Source of the DNA: Liriodendron chinense
Lineage: Eukaryota; Streptophyta; Magnoliopsida; Magnoliales; Magnoliaceae
Direction of reading: 5' to 3'
Length of the DNA: 64,000 nucleotides
NCBI GenBank assembly: GCA_003013855.2
Contig: ML058385.1
Location: 248,001-312,000 of the forward strand
In this document: piece by piece, positions 21,729 through 33,186 of the stretch
Position numbering within the stretch: position 1 is the first letter of the stretch
Layout of the letters: every line of letters begins with the position of its first letter
Position numbers and translations under genes: made by a program
Notes under the pieces: generated by a model
The model's database searches: none
The model's input: only the letters and a program-made list of their open reading frames with translations
Told to the model about the DNA's origin: nothing

Positions 21729-22477
21729 GTGAATCTAGGAACCACAGAGGAATCTCGAATCACTTATATCAGTGCAGGCCTGTCAGACGACGAAACTATG
21801 CAATATTTTCAATTGTTGAAAGAAAATATAGATATCTTTGCATGGACATATGTAGAAATGCCAGGCCTGGAACCTACAGTAGCAATACACAAGCTCAACA
21901 TATCTAAAGAAAAGAAGTCGGTGAAACAAGCTCAGCGACGCTTCCATCCAAATCTAGTGCCAAAGATCGAAGAGGAAGTAAATAAATTAATCAAAGTCAG
22001 ATTCATTAGAGATGTGAAATATCCCAAATGGATCTCCAATATCATACTGGTAAAGAAGAAAACTGGCCAAATAAGGGTATGCATAGACTTTCGAGATCTA
22101 AATGAAGCCTGTCCAAAAGATGACTTCCCTCTGCCAATCACAGAGTTGCTAATTGATATCACCACGAAATATGCCGTGATGACTTTTATGGATGGTTATT
22201 CTGGCTATAATCAGATAAGAATGGCACCCGAGGACGAGGAGGCTACTGCTTTTCGAACATCACTAGGAATCTATTGTTATAAAGTAATGTCGTTCGACCA
22301 AAAAAATGCAGGTGCAACTTATCAAAGGGCAATGCAACACATCTTCATTGATATGATGCATAAGCACATAGAGTGCTACGTCGATGATTTGGTGGTAAGA
22401 TCGACGAACCATGAAAAGCACAGGGAACATTTAAGAGGAGTATTCCAGAGGCTCCGGAAGAAATATCAGATGAATTG
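21729..22477 (+). pseudogene. pol: Tat-C reverse transcriptase, truncated
   Basis: Open for 250 codons. Motifs are DIFAWTYVEMPGLEP before the domain, NIILVKKKTGQIRVCIDFRD, ACPKDDFPLPITELLIDI, FMDGYSGYNQIRMAPEDEE, KNAGATYQRAMQHIF and the catalytic ECYVDDLVVRS. The frame ends at KKYQMNC, just where the thumb (KYQMKLNP in Tat-B) should begin. The next bases encode the approach to the archaeal-type RNase H in another frame. The thumb, connection and gypsy RNase H, about 0.8 kb by comparison with Tat-B, are absent. Confidence 0.92.
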
Positions 22478-22910
22478 CTAGACGAACATGTGTTTGTGGT
22501 AGAAACAGTGAAACCATGGCAAGTATACTTTGATGGTGCAGCAAGGGTCACAGGGGCAGGGGCAGGTGTAATTTTCATTAGTCCACAAAGAGATTTTTTA
22601 CCATATTCCTTTACATTAGGAACATCCTGCACGAATAATGAAGTAGAATACAATACTCTCATCATTGGGCTCGAGATAGCACAAGAGATACAGATACAGT
22701 TGTTGAGTGTATTGATGATTCATAGCTAATTATCAATCAACTCATGATAGAATACGATATAAAGAAGCCAGAATTGCTACCATACTACAGAAAAGCAAGA
22801 AAATTGTTTGAAAGCTTCAAAGATATCTCTATATAGCACGTGCCCAGGAAGGAAAATGAAAAAGTAGACGCATTGGCTAGCTTGGCCGCGACCCTTTCAT
22901 GTACCATCTT
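22478..22910 (+). pseudogene. pol: Tat-C archaeal-type RNase H
   Basis: The lineage-specific second RNase H. The first part is open (22475-22729): WQVYFDGAARVTGAGAGVIF with the first Asp, CTNNEVEYNTLIIGLEIAQE with Glu kept. After a frameshift near 22,710 it continues through LIINQLMIEYDIKKPELLPY and HVPRKENEKVDALASLAATL with the last Asp. It directly adjoins the truncated RT. Stops lie at about 22,718 and 22,836. Confidence 0.87.
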
Positions 22911-24270
22911 AAGTCCTCTTCAAGTGACAATTGAAGAAAGCAAATTTTTGCTGCCAATTGAACCAGAAAATATAGTCAGTGAAGCGAAGTCTGTCTCTTG
23001 TTACAAAGTAACAATAGAAAACTGGCGCCAACCTATTATTGACTATATAAAGTACGGGATCTTTCCTCATGACTCGTCGATGAAAGTATAAATAAGGCAG
23101 AAGCGACGAAATTCGTGATATACAATGATGTATTGTATAAAAAATCTCATAGTGAATTGCTCCTGAGATGCCTAGATAAAGAAGAGGCAGAATACGTGCT
23201 GCAAAAAGCTCATTCAGAAGAATGCGGAGCGCACCAGGCTGGAAGGAATTTAGGCAACCGCATATACCATATGGGATACTATTGGCCGACAATGTTTAAA
23301 GATGCCATCGCTTTTGTAAAATGATGTCATTCCTACCAAATTCATGGTGATATTATACATGTACCTCCAGACGATCTCCACCAAACAGTATCATCATGGC
23401 CATTTGCCATATGGGAATTGGATGTTATCGGCCCAATCAACCTTGCATCTTCATGAGGACGACAATACATCTTGGCAGCCATAGATTATTTCTCCAAGTG
23501 AACAGAAGTCATTGCACTTCGTAATGTCAAGGAAAAATGATGTAACGGATTTTATTCGGCATGCAATCATATATAGGCATGGAGTTCCCTAAAAGATCAT
23601 CACAGATAATGGTACCCCGTTCAGAAATAAGAACATGGAAAAATTGTGTCAAAAATTCGGCATCAAACACTCTTACTCCATGCCTTATTATCCAACGACA
23701 AACGAGCTAGCAGAAGTATTTAACAAAACCATCATCAAGATATTGAAAAAGACGGTGAGCAGAAACAAAAGAGATTGGGATGAAAGGCTTCAAGAGGCCT
23801 TACGGGCCTATCGCACTACGCATCGAACGGCAACGAAGGCTACGCCATATTCTCTAGTATACAGAGTGGAAGCTATATTGTCCATCGAAATATAAGTGGC
23901 CTCTTTACTGATAACAATACATCAAGGAATCACATAAGATGAAAATGTCAAACCGCGATTGAAGAAATTAGATGCTCTGGACGAAAGAAGATTAGTCGCG
24001 CAGCAATACCTGCAGCTATACCAAGCCCAGGTATCTGCTGCCTTTGATAAGAATGTGAAACATAGAGCTTTCAAGAAATGAGATTTGGTCTTAATGCTGA
24101 AAGACCGATCGTAACAACTCGTAAGACGGGGCAAGTTTGAACCGAAATGGGACGGCCTATATGTCATCATGGAAGTATTTTCTAATGGAGCCTATCAGAT
24201 CACTGATAAATATGGTCGAGGAATAGGGATCTCCGTCAATGGCAGATTCATCAAAAGATACTTTCCTTGA
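22911..24270 (+). pseudogene. pol: Tat-C integrase
   Basis: Pre-integrase linker, then integrase. The N-terminal zinc domain shows EECGAHQAGRNLGNRIYHMG, YYWPTMFKDAIAFVK and a stop, then CHSYQIHGD, where the second Cys of the C-x2-C pair is Tyr. Core motifs are WELDVIGPINLASS (first Asp), IITDNGTPFRNKNMEKLCQK (second Asp) and YYPTTNELAEVFNKTIIKIL (Glu). The C-terminus reads KFEPKWDGLYVIMEVFSNGA and GRFIKRYFP-stop at 24,270. Stops near 23,323, 23,457, 23,502 and 23,594 replace mainly Arg or Trp. Confidence 0.9.
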
Positions 24271-24323
24271 AGGAGATGAAATTTTGATTGTGCAATCTCC
24301 TGCTGCATAGGTATTCCCCAATC

Positions 24324-24342
24324 AAAAGGGGGCAGAGAGAGG
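24324..24342 (+). other. Purine tract after Tat-C pol
   Basis: AAAAGGGGG followed by a GA-rich stretch, 50 bp after the integrase stop. A matching tract occurs in Tat-D (AAAAAGGGGG, minus strand, about 43,530-43,545). In both it lies far from the 3' LTR, so it may be a central polypurine tract. From 24,343 to 24,689 I see no gene. Confidence 0.45.
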
Positions 24343-24689
24343 CATGGAATGTAAATGTCAATGTATGACAATCACAGAAATCAAAGAAGGAATTCAAAGA
24401 ACAAGCATGATCTATAATGCAAAGACTTTTCAAGAGGAACAGTTATCAGCGATTATAAAAAAAGGAAGAACGCACCAACTCCCCGAAAGAAGGAGCATTC
24501 TAGATTCAAAGTAACCTCCAAAAGTGAAAGGAAAGGAATACGGAAAAAAAGGAAAAGTGCCCAAACCATGAAATGATAATCACCGATAAATGCGCTGATC
24601 TAAGATAGGAATGCATCAAACGCCTTGAAAGGCCCAGAATACGTAAATCCTACTATGGGCTTATTTAAAGCCCCATGAACAGGAAGGAA

Positions 24690-25330
24690 AGGAAGGATTA
24701 CCTTACGAGCCAACTAAGAGCTCCATAGGTCAAGGCGACAGAGAGCACAACCCCAAGGATCGATTGAAGGTCCCATGGGCTAACCTCATGCATAAGACCT
24801 GCCATTCTTATTACTGCTGTAGCGCCACAAGCGAGCATGTGAAGCCCCTTGTGTATGGACTTAACAGTATAAGAGTGAAGAAAACGATGATTGCATTGTG
24901 CGCTACTAATCACGGCCAACCATGCATAATTCCCTCCAAATTCATGTGCTCGTTTCCAGTAGTAACGCATAAGAAGGTCGAGATTCTCCCCCTATTGCTG
25001 GACCTGCGGCCATATATGTGGTACTAAGGTAGCCGTGAGCTCTCGAAAGGGCCAATCGTGTGCATGAAACCTAGAGTTCACCGCCCCGGTAGCTTCATTG
25101 GACCCCTCTGATGGACCGGTGGTATGGGAATTCAACCGAAGAAGAGTGTGTTCAACCGAGGCCGCTTCCCTAACAGCGATGCACGCTCCATGAGGGTCAA
25201 CCATGCATAAGACCATTGCTCCATCTACTTATAAGCTTAAACTATGGTTGCTCTAACTACGTATGAGCTTAAACTATGGTTGCTCCAACTACTTATGAGC
25301 TAAAACTATGTTTTACTAACAAGGCACCTA
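24690..25330 (+). repeat. Conserved noncoding block of Tat elements (copy 2)
   Basis: Same block as 2,870-3,560 and 42,860-43,490, with the same landmarks in the same order. It ends near a threefold phrase 'cttaaactatggttgctc' at 25,225-25,300, local to this copy. It lies between pol and the antisense ORF. From 25,331 to 25,849 only AT-rich noncoding DNA is seen. Confidence 0.8.
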
Positions 25331-25849
25331 CTAACAATACCCTAGAATTGTATCACCAACGAAAATAAAACTATGAAATAATATACATATGGAAAGAATG
25401 AACATCAGAATTGAAACACCATGAGATTCTCTGATAAAAGGCTATGCATTCATGTATCAACATATGAACAACTTATTTGAATACATGATAATCGTTCATT
25501 ACATGCAAAAACGTACAAATATATGCTTTCAAAAATAAAATGCTAAAATATACTCCTTGGTATCTTGATTGAATTGTATTTGATCTCTGGCCATATGTAA
25601 TTCTGCATTTGTTATTAGTCTGAGCCAATTGGGAATATTGGCCAACTTTTGCTCTAAAACAACAATAATTTCTTTTTACTTGAATAACTCTTTTCTTACG
25701 AATCCAGGATATTTCAATTGGCACGAATACGAGGGTGCATAATCTTAAACAGGAAATGAAAATGAAATCTCAAAAGAGAAAAGAAAGAGAAGTGATTGCA
25801 GAAAAGAAGTAGAAATAGCTAAAAAGACTGGTGGCTGTTACGGCAAAAT

Positions 25850-26604
25850 TCAGTCTTGTAACAATCGAGAAATATTCTTCTTTAGCATTTCCACCTTGGC
25901 CTCCATGATCAACTTTTGAGAAGCAATGTTCCTGATACTTTTAATACGTTTCTGAACATCTTCAACAGTATCCTGTTCCAGGGCAGCTTTAAATTCATGA
26001 TCATCCAAGACTTCCTTTAAGGAGGTAGAAATATCTTCAAAGCAACGAGAAACATTCAGGATTGCAGGATTTCCTACGACCGTCAATTGAACGTCATAGA
26101 ATAAGAGGTTATGACGAGCCCTGTGATCGATAAGAGAAGAGGACACGGTATGCACATCGTTCCATTTGTCAAGAAAGGAGTCCATGACAAATGGCTCAGC
26201 ACCCTCTAGCAAAGAAAATTCGTCTTCCGTCGATATTAATGTAGATAGTCCAGCAGAATCGTCTTGCATTTCCTCTGACTTCTGAACCTCAGACAGTAAG
26301 TCTGAGATGGCAACGGTAAAAATAGAAGGATCAGTACGAAGAAGCATTGCGGCAAAAGAGATGTCCTCTTGAAGAATCGACAATTGTTTCCATTGATCAG
26401 GATGATTAAGAATGTCAAGAAATCTCCAAAAAAGTTCGCGAGCTGAATAAGAATTTGAAGTTCTTTAAAAAACTTATCTTTTATTAGAATAAAAAGAAGC
26501 TTCAGAAGAATTCTTCGAGGGCATGATTAATCTATTAGAATAAAAAGAAGCTTCAGAAGAATTCTTCGATGGCATGATTAATCTATTAGAATAAAAAGAA
26601 GAAC
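25850..26604 (-). pseudogene. Tat-C antisense extra ORF
   Basis: Opposite-strand coding trace between the pol genes and the 3' LTR. The main frame runs from before 26,383 to 25,850 for at least 178 codons: FWRFLDILNHPDQWKQLSIL, VAISDLLSEVQKSEEMQDDS, VMDSFLDKWNDVHTVSSSLI and a C-terminal amphipathic helix (KLIMEAKVEMLKKNISRLLQ). Further right the strand encodes MPSKNSSEASFYSNRLI, repeated in tandem, a plausible N-terminus; the join is not in one frame. Composition is that of a coiled-coil protein and I see no enzyme motif. Position and style match the Tat-A antisense ORF. Published Tat elements have comparable ORFs of unknown role. Confidence 0.6.
26483..26604 (-). repeat. 51-bp tandem repeat, in frame
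   Basis: Two nearly identical 51-bp units and part of a third, starting 'attagaataaaaagaag' at 26483, 26534 and 26585. The period is a multiple of three. On the minus strand each unit reads MPSKNSSEASFYSNRLI and offers its own ATG at the presumed start of the antisense ORF. Confidence 0.85.
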
Positions 26605-26647
26605 AATTAGTTGAAGAAACGCAAATACATTCAAAGGCTTAGAGGAG

Positions 26648-26820
26648 TGTAATTCCCAAGGATCAAGCCTTCGTATGAGACTAAGTGAAAGAAGTAAAAG
26701 TACCTAAGAGAGGGAAAATGCAACTTGGGAAAAATTGGGCAGAGTTGTAGTACTTAAAAAATCACAGTCCTAAGACAGGTTAAGCAGACCGCGTGGAAGT
26801 ACAAGCTTTTACGCGGGTCG
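26648..26820 (+). repeat. Tat-C 3' LTR, left part
   Basis: Likely starts TGTAATTCCC at 26648, just after a purine-rich AGAGGAG. It ends at the GL insertion after GGTCG (26816-26820). It continues at 40,083. The 'tttacgcgggtcg' phrase here recurs in the right part ('tttacgtgggtcgcgtaaaag'), supporting that both belong to one LTR. The exact start is inferred. Confidence 0.6.
26816..26820. other. GL target-site duplication GGTCG
   Basis: GGTCG precedes the GL 5' end here and follows its 3' end at 40078-40082. This perfect 5-bp duplication proves that 26,821-40,077 is one inserted unit. Confidence 0.95.
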
Positions 26821-27310
26821 TGTAAGACCCGTACCCTGAATTGCCCTCCGTACGTTTAGTTTCCGGTACCGGTACGTCCCGAATGGACCAGATTAGAGAG
26901 CCTTGATCGCGACCCTGATTTAGTACCGCAACGACCTAAGACTTGTACCCTTGCGACCACGCGGGCGCCACGATTCCAACGCCGCGCGGCACGCCCCATT
27001 GCGATACCCGGTGTGTGAGATGCATACTTTGGAGCAATCCAAGGTGGGCCGCGCAACGCGCGTGTGTCGTGGGCCCCACTTGCACAAATCCCAACAACAT
27101 GTCAAATCAATCACCATCACCCTCACCCATACCCCTATCATTACCCTAGCCTATACACACCATACCTATCCCATTCCTCTCTCACCAAAGTCAACTCCAA
27201 CCCATTCCTCCCATGTCCACTCCCATCATCATCATCATTGCATCATGCACCCCCCCTCTTCCCATACAAGAGCCATACGTAGGGGGGGTGGCCTTCTCAT
27301 ATTCCAAGAT

Positions 27311-27311
<1 letters not shown>

Positions 27312-27363
<52 letters not shown>

Positions 27364-27430
27364 AGAGAAGAAAGAGATTTGAGAGATTGAGTGAGTTTAG
27401 AGAGAGATTTAGAGGGAGATCAAGAGAGAA
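27312..27430. repeat. GA-rich tract in GL LTR
   Basis: A (GA)n run followed by imperfect purine sequence. Equivalents are at 34,599-34,690, 63,055-63,150 and, as CT, 15,895-15,995. Length varies between copies. Confidence 0.9.
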
Positions 27431-27639
27431 AGAGAGAGGTTGAAGGAGGAGATCAAGCTTGGAGGACCCCGATCGTCATCCGGACCGTCCGATCGGCAAT
27501 CCAACCGTCCAACCATCATTGTGAGTGCAACTTCCCCCTTTCTTTGTCGTTTATCTTTTATTTTCTTTTCTTGGGCCCACCTTGTGATGGGCAATGAGAT
27601 GGATGGGTTGGATCATCCATGGATGGGCCCCACCTTCTT

Positions 27640-27674
<35 letters not shown>

Positions 27675-29084
27675 TAGTATAAAAAAAAGAATGAATGAAG
27701 GAGATGCCGCTGGACAGCCAACGTCCAGAGGACACTGCTGCGCAGCAGCGCTAGGGTGAAGCCCCCTTTGGGCATTGACGGTTGCCCCACTTGTGGGACC
27801 CACCCTGATGTATAGACTTAATCCACACTGTCCGTCTGTTTCTCCAGCCCATTTTAGGTCTGGACACCAAAAATGAAGTAGATCCAGATCGCAGGTGGAC
27901 CACACCATAGGAAAACAGTGGATATAATGATGTGGACTTCTAAACTTCTTTGGCCCACTTTGATGTTTGTAGGCCTCGTAGCACACCCAACATAGGGTTC
28001 TTTGGATTCCCCAAGAGCTAAGTAATCTGATGAATGGAGTGGATCTTACACATGTGGGCCCCACTTGAAATTATTATAAAAAAAAAGAAAAAAAAAGAAG
28101 AAGATACAAATTCTGGACGCTGGACGTCCTCAGCGTCAGAGACGCTGGAAACGTCCAGCGTACGCTGGAACGGCCTGAGTGGAGTCCCCACTCGTGGGAC
28201 CCACCTTGATGTTTGTGTGTAATCCACACCGTCCATCTGTTTTCTCAGATCTTTTAGGGGCCAGGGCCCAAACATGAGTCAGATCCCAATCTTAAACGGA
28301 CCGCACCATGGAAAACAGTGGGGTGAGCGATGTCCACTATTGAAACTTCCGTGGACCACCGTGATGTTTGTAGACGGAATCACCTGCCCAATATTGGGCT
28401 TATTGGGTCCCCCATGAGATGGGGAACCTGATGGACGGATTGGATCTTCACTAAGTGGGCCCCACTTGATAAATAAGAAGAAAGAAAAAAAAAACAAAAA
28501 AAAAAAAGAAAGCAAAAGAACGTCCAGACGTTGGACGTTCACAGCGTCTGGGACGCTGGAACCGTCCAGCGTCAGGACGGCTAGATTGGGGTCCCCACTC
28601 GTGGGACCCACCTTGATGTTTTTGTTGTATCCACAATGTCTATCGGTTTTCCCAGATCATTTTATGGCCGGGGCCGAAGGATGAAGCCGATCCAAATTTT
28701 TAGCGGACCGCACCACCTGAAATAGTGGAGATCATGACTTCTACTGTTGAAATTTCTCTGGCCCATCTTTCAGTTTGTAGATCCTATAAGCTGTCCAATA
28801 TGGGGCTTTACGGGTCCCCCATGAGCTGGGGAATATGACGAAGGGAGTGGATCATCATCTTGTGGGCCCCACTGGGCGAAAACCATAGAAAAAAAAAAGA
28901 AATAAAGAAAGGAGATAAGAAGGGAAGGCGCTGGGAGTACCAGCGTCCACGGACGCTGGGCTGCCCGGCCGCCCAATTTATGTCCCACCACGTGGGACCC
29001 ACCATGATGTATTTGCTCTATCTGAGCCGTCCATCTGTTCTCCCATATCAATTCAGGGCCAAGGCCCAAATGTCAAGAAGATCT

Positions 29085-29501
29085 AGATTTGGGGTGGGCC
29101 TCACTACAGAAAACAGTAGGGACAGTGACCCTACCGTTGAAACCTTCCTACGGCCTACCATGATGTTTATTTGAGATCCAATCTGTTCATTAGTTCACAC
29201 ATGCGTCTGAAGAAGGGAAAGCAACAATATCAGCTTGATCCAAAGCTTTTGTGGGCCCCACTTGTTAATATATATATATATATATATATGGGGGGGGGGG
29301 TCTGCCAAGCCGGTGGCCACAGATTTGGGGTGGGCCTCACTACAGAAAACAGTAGGGACAGTGACCCTACCGTTGAAACCTTCCTACGGCCTACCATGAT
29401 GTTTATTTGAGATCTAATCTGTTCATTAGTTCACACATGCGTCTGAAGAAGGGAAAGCAACAATATCAGCTTGATCCAAAGCTTTTGTGGGCCCCACTTG
29501 T

Positions 29502-29554
<53 letters not shown>

Positions 29555-29556
29555 GG
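29085..29556 (+). repeat. 236-bp tandem duplication private to GL 5' LTR
   Basis: The segment starting 'agatttggggtgggcc' at 29085 is repeated at 29321. The join is 'ggtggccac|agattt', where the single-copy sequence has 'ggtggccactagt'. The 3' LTR has one copy (from about 36,320). The two LTRs are identical at birth, so this arose after insertion or during reverse transcription. Confidence 0.88.
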
Positions 29557-29562
29557 GGGTCT

Positions 29563-29640
<78 letters not shown>
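29504..29640. repeat. (AT)n microsatellites in GL 5' LTR
   Basis: Two long AT runs (about 29,504-29,552 and 29,567-29,639) separated by 'gggggggtctgac'. A shorter one is at 29,268-29,290. The 3' LTR has one run at 36,506-36,545. Confidence 0.95.
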
Positions 29641-29641
<1 letters not shown>

Positions 29642-32600
29642 GGGTTTCTGCCAAGCCGGTGGCCACTAGTGGGACCCACCTAGAATGTATGCGCTTTATC
29701 TATTTCGTCCATATGTTTGTCTAGCTCATTTTAGTGGCTGAGCCAAAATTTAAGCATATCCAAACCTCAAGTGGACCATGCCACGGAAACAGTGGGAATA
29801 ATGATCTCCACCATTGAAATCTTCCCAGCCCTACAGTGATGTTTATTTGTCATTCAACCTGTTCATAAGATCACATGTTTATGGATGAATGGGAAAATAA
29901 AAATATTAGTTTGATTCAAAACTCTTAGGGCCCAACTTTGGGTCCCACCTTGATGAATGTTGGGTATACCTTGTCTTTCTTCTTGGCAGGGGTGTGGGCC
30001 CAGTTTTGGGTGGGCCACACGTAGAAAATAAGGGTGATTGAATGCCTACCATTGGAAACTTTGCAGGACCCATCTGTTATGTTTATTTGCCATTCTCCTT
30101 GTTCTTAAATCACCCAACCATGGGTAGGGTTCCACACATGTGGTGTGTGGGCCCCACCATGGTGTTTGGTTGCCATCTCACTTGATTAGTGGGAAAGCAC
30201 ATATATCGGGTTGATCCCAAACTGTTGGGGCCTATTGATGTATGTGGCTCCCCCACTCCTTTGTGCGGTTATACCCAACCACGGGTCCACCTTGTTATGC
30301 ATGTGTTCTATCCACGTCAGCCATTGGCCACCATGGTGCGATATGTATGTCGGCCATCCATAAGGACCGCCTTAATTTTTGTGCTTGATCCAAACCATCC
30401 AAATGAATGGACCCTAGCATGTTATGTACAGGATGGCCTTAGGACCACCTCTGTGTACGTGTTCGAATGACCGCGTTGTCCATCCCGTGGATCCACCTTG
30501 ATGATTAGTTGTGTAAACCCTTATTGAAAGGTCATCCTTAGAGTTTGCTTGATCCAAGTCACAGGGCTACCTTCTTAAACTCACCCTGTTGAACCGTCTT
30601 GTCAATTCACCTTGTTAACTCACCATGTTGACCTGCCTTGTCAACCTGCCTTATTGACTCACCTTGTTGACTCACTATGTTGATTGATCTTGGTAACTCA
30701 GCTTGTATACTCATATGACTCACCCCTTCTACCCTTGTACCCAACTATTAAAGACCACCATATCGTATATATCCCATCCACGCCGTCCGTTTACCCTTAG
30801 GGCGAGTGTGGGGCTCATCCTCGACATTCGTATGTCATCTAGGCCATCCATTATATGGAGCCTATCTTGTAGTATGAGGTTAGACCTGTCGTCCCTTTTT
30901 GGACCTCATTGTATTGACCATATATCTCAGATTACCCTACCATGTATGTTTCTCTGTCATGACCTGTCTATCTTGCAATCCATTATATGACATTCCTTTT
31001 ACGGAACATTATTGTGTTTATCCCAACTATACTACAGGATTATGGGTCTCGGCATGATTTTGGGTATTCTACTCTTGCCGCTCAAGTAGGTCCTACCTTT
31101 GATGTGTCGGTAGTGTATTCAATCATTTTCTTTCCATTTAGGTTATTTGAATGTTGAAGGTTAATCCACACCGTTCAGTTGTTGGACCATCTGTGTTGTT
31201 GTATACCATCCATTTAGAGTCTTATCTCTTTATGTTTGCTTGTATTATAAGTGAATATCTTTTTATGCTATTTTTAGTATGTCTGTTGCCACACGTAGTG
31301 TTATTTGGAATATTCTTATGCGATCTATATAGTATATGCTTTGACGACCACTATGCATGTGTAATGAGTATACATCCCGAATCACCATTGTTAGTTGGGG
31401 ACCATTAGGGCATAAACGCATTCATAAAGCATTCGAGATGTAGTCGCGCAAATGTAATTCACGTGCTCTCTATCGCAAACCTCTCCAATAGGTATGGGAC
31501 TATTCGAGGACAGGAATCTATCATCCTGACTTACACTGTATGGTAGGAATAGCTTAGCATACCTTGTAGCCCTCGCTGCGAGATTCCCTGGTTAGCGACA
31601 TCCCGCACTATGACTCAATCATTCATATGTGTCCCCTCATCTTAATCATATCTCAAATAGGTTGGACTAGATTGATTTATTGCCATCGTGGTAGATGGAC
31701 TACTTGTTGGCACTCATACTGTATACTTGACTCATGCATCATGAATGCTTGGCTCATCTGATTGTCTTGTATCAACCGGCCATATCGGTCATGATTGTCG
31801 TGCAGTTCATTACCAGCTGACGGTGACATTGTGTTTGAGACCTTATAGTTTTATGGTGCTCTTTGGAGACTTGCACGGGCATGTCGTCCCGCGTTTGTAT
31901 GCATGGTTACATTTCGCACCGTCTGCTTGTGCCGCATATAGCATGGTTACTACGTTGCAACCACAGCTCTATCGTGGTTTGCAGAACACCGGAAATATGT
32001 GATCTTTAAACTGGATGCCAAAGATGTCCCTGGGTGAAAGTCCCTGATCCCGTTGGTACCAAGGTGGGTGCTCCATTCAAGGACCGGGTGGTTTAATCAT
32101 ACACCAGTATGCCGAATACCAAACGGCGGTGTTTTCCACTGCACGTGGTCAGTTTGGAAGGAGGTCTGACCTAACCTGCCGGAAGAGTGTTGGCAAAGTG
32201 GGTTGAGTTTGACCAGCTGTGAGTAGGTCCGCTATTGCACCAGATAGGCTTTGGCATTCTACTGGTGAGTAGTGAGGTTTGTGAGACCCTGGTGATGTTC
32301 CGCTTCAGAGATGGTATTGGTATCACTGTATCGTGTTGGACGGTCCTAACGTGGGCGGGTGTGATGTGGGCGGGGCTGTAAGCCTGGGCGAGCTACCACA
32401 CTGGGCGAGCTACCAGTTCCGAGCCTACATTGCTTACGTGATTGCGTTATGACTGTTCATATCTAGACCACTGTACTGAGAGGTGGTGATTTGCATACAT
32501 GCATTGGATCATTGTATGTGACATTAGGCCCTGTAGGCCATTGCATAGTATGAGTATATAGCCTTAGTAGGCTGGTTACCTGTATTGCATGCTTGCATAG

Positions 32601-33174
32601 CCATGGTAGGCTAGTTATAAGTATTGCATGCTTGCATAGCCGTGGTAGACTGGTTATTCATATCATATGATCGTGTAGCCTAATTAGGCTAAGTTTTGGT
32701 TTAGATTTCTCATCATGCTTTACTGCTTACTTTGATATTTATCATGTTGTCATACGCATTGCGCACGCACACACGCACTCACAAAGCTTCGTTCGAAGCT
32801 TATGCGCGTTTGTTACGCTGCAAGTTATACCAGAGTGTATTAGCAACGTTGAGTTGGAGTTGGGAGTGTAGTAGCAGGATGTGCCGGATTGTGCACAGTT
32901 TTTATAATTACGCATTGTGAATTTACTTTTCAGTACTGTATATAAACGATATGATTTAGTGGGAATATTGTGTTTGTCTTTGATGGTACTCATATGGTGA
33001 TGCTCATGTTTAAAAAAAAAATTCAGACCCTAAAATCCTCCTTGTGGTATCCCAGGATCGGAACCTGGTGTGTGGGGTTAGGATCCGAGATCGGGGTACT
33101 ACGGAGGCTGCCACCTCTGAATTCGGGTTATAGCGAATGGACGTCGAGAACCGAATTTGGGGCGTGACAGGAGT

Positions 33175-33186
33175 TGGTATCAGAGC
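33175..33186 (+). promoter_or_regulatory. GL primer binding site
   Basis: TGGTATCAGAGC, five bases after the LTR end, a perfect initiator-tRNA-Met type primer site. Confidence 0.95.

Larger units (their letters stand above)
27690..30160 (+). repeat. Modular array in GL 5' LTR
   Basis: Diverged units of about 400 bp. Each has a GTGGGACCCAC-type motif, 'ccgtccatctgtt...ccagatcattttagggc', 'gaaaacagtgg', 'ttgggc...ggggtcccccatgagctgggga', GTGGGCCCCACTTG, an A-rich tract and a cluster of GACGCTGG/CCAGCGTC in both directions. GTGGGACCCA occurs at 27793, 28194, 28601, 28992 and 29669, spaced 401, 407, 391 and 677 bp. The last interval holds the 236-bp duplication and AT tracts. The same array is in the 3' LTR and in the fragments at 13,601, 58,407 and 62,543. 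Confidence 0.85.
26821..33169 (+). repeat. GL 5' LTR (6.35 kb)
   Basis: Begins TGTAAGACCCGTACC and ends GGGGCGTGACA. From the 5' end: a GC-rich 250 bp with CpG-rich 'gcgcaacgcgcgtgt'; C-run and GA tract (27,247-27,430); an array of ~400-bp modules with GTGGGNCCCAC motifs (27,690-30,160); AT tracts; CCTTGTTGAC-type repeats (30,560-30,720); then 2.4 kb shared with 10,765-13,197, including the 39-bp tandem array and a possible TATA box (TATATAAA, 32939-32946) about 220 bp before the LTR end. No conserved protein is seen inside. It differs from the 3' LTR by scattered substitutions, roughly 2-4 percent by eye, plus a duplication at 29,085. Confidence 0.95.

Noticed and set aside
24690..25330. Reading the Tat conserved block as an LTR
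   Set aside because: The antisense ORF and a separate 3' LTR lie further downstream and the block has no TG/CA ends or target duplications. It is internal.
29407..29724. ORFs rich in Tyr-Ile from AT repeats (also 3,492-3,713)
   Set aside because: Pure (AT)n translation.
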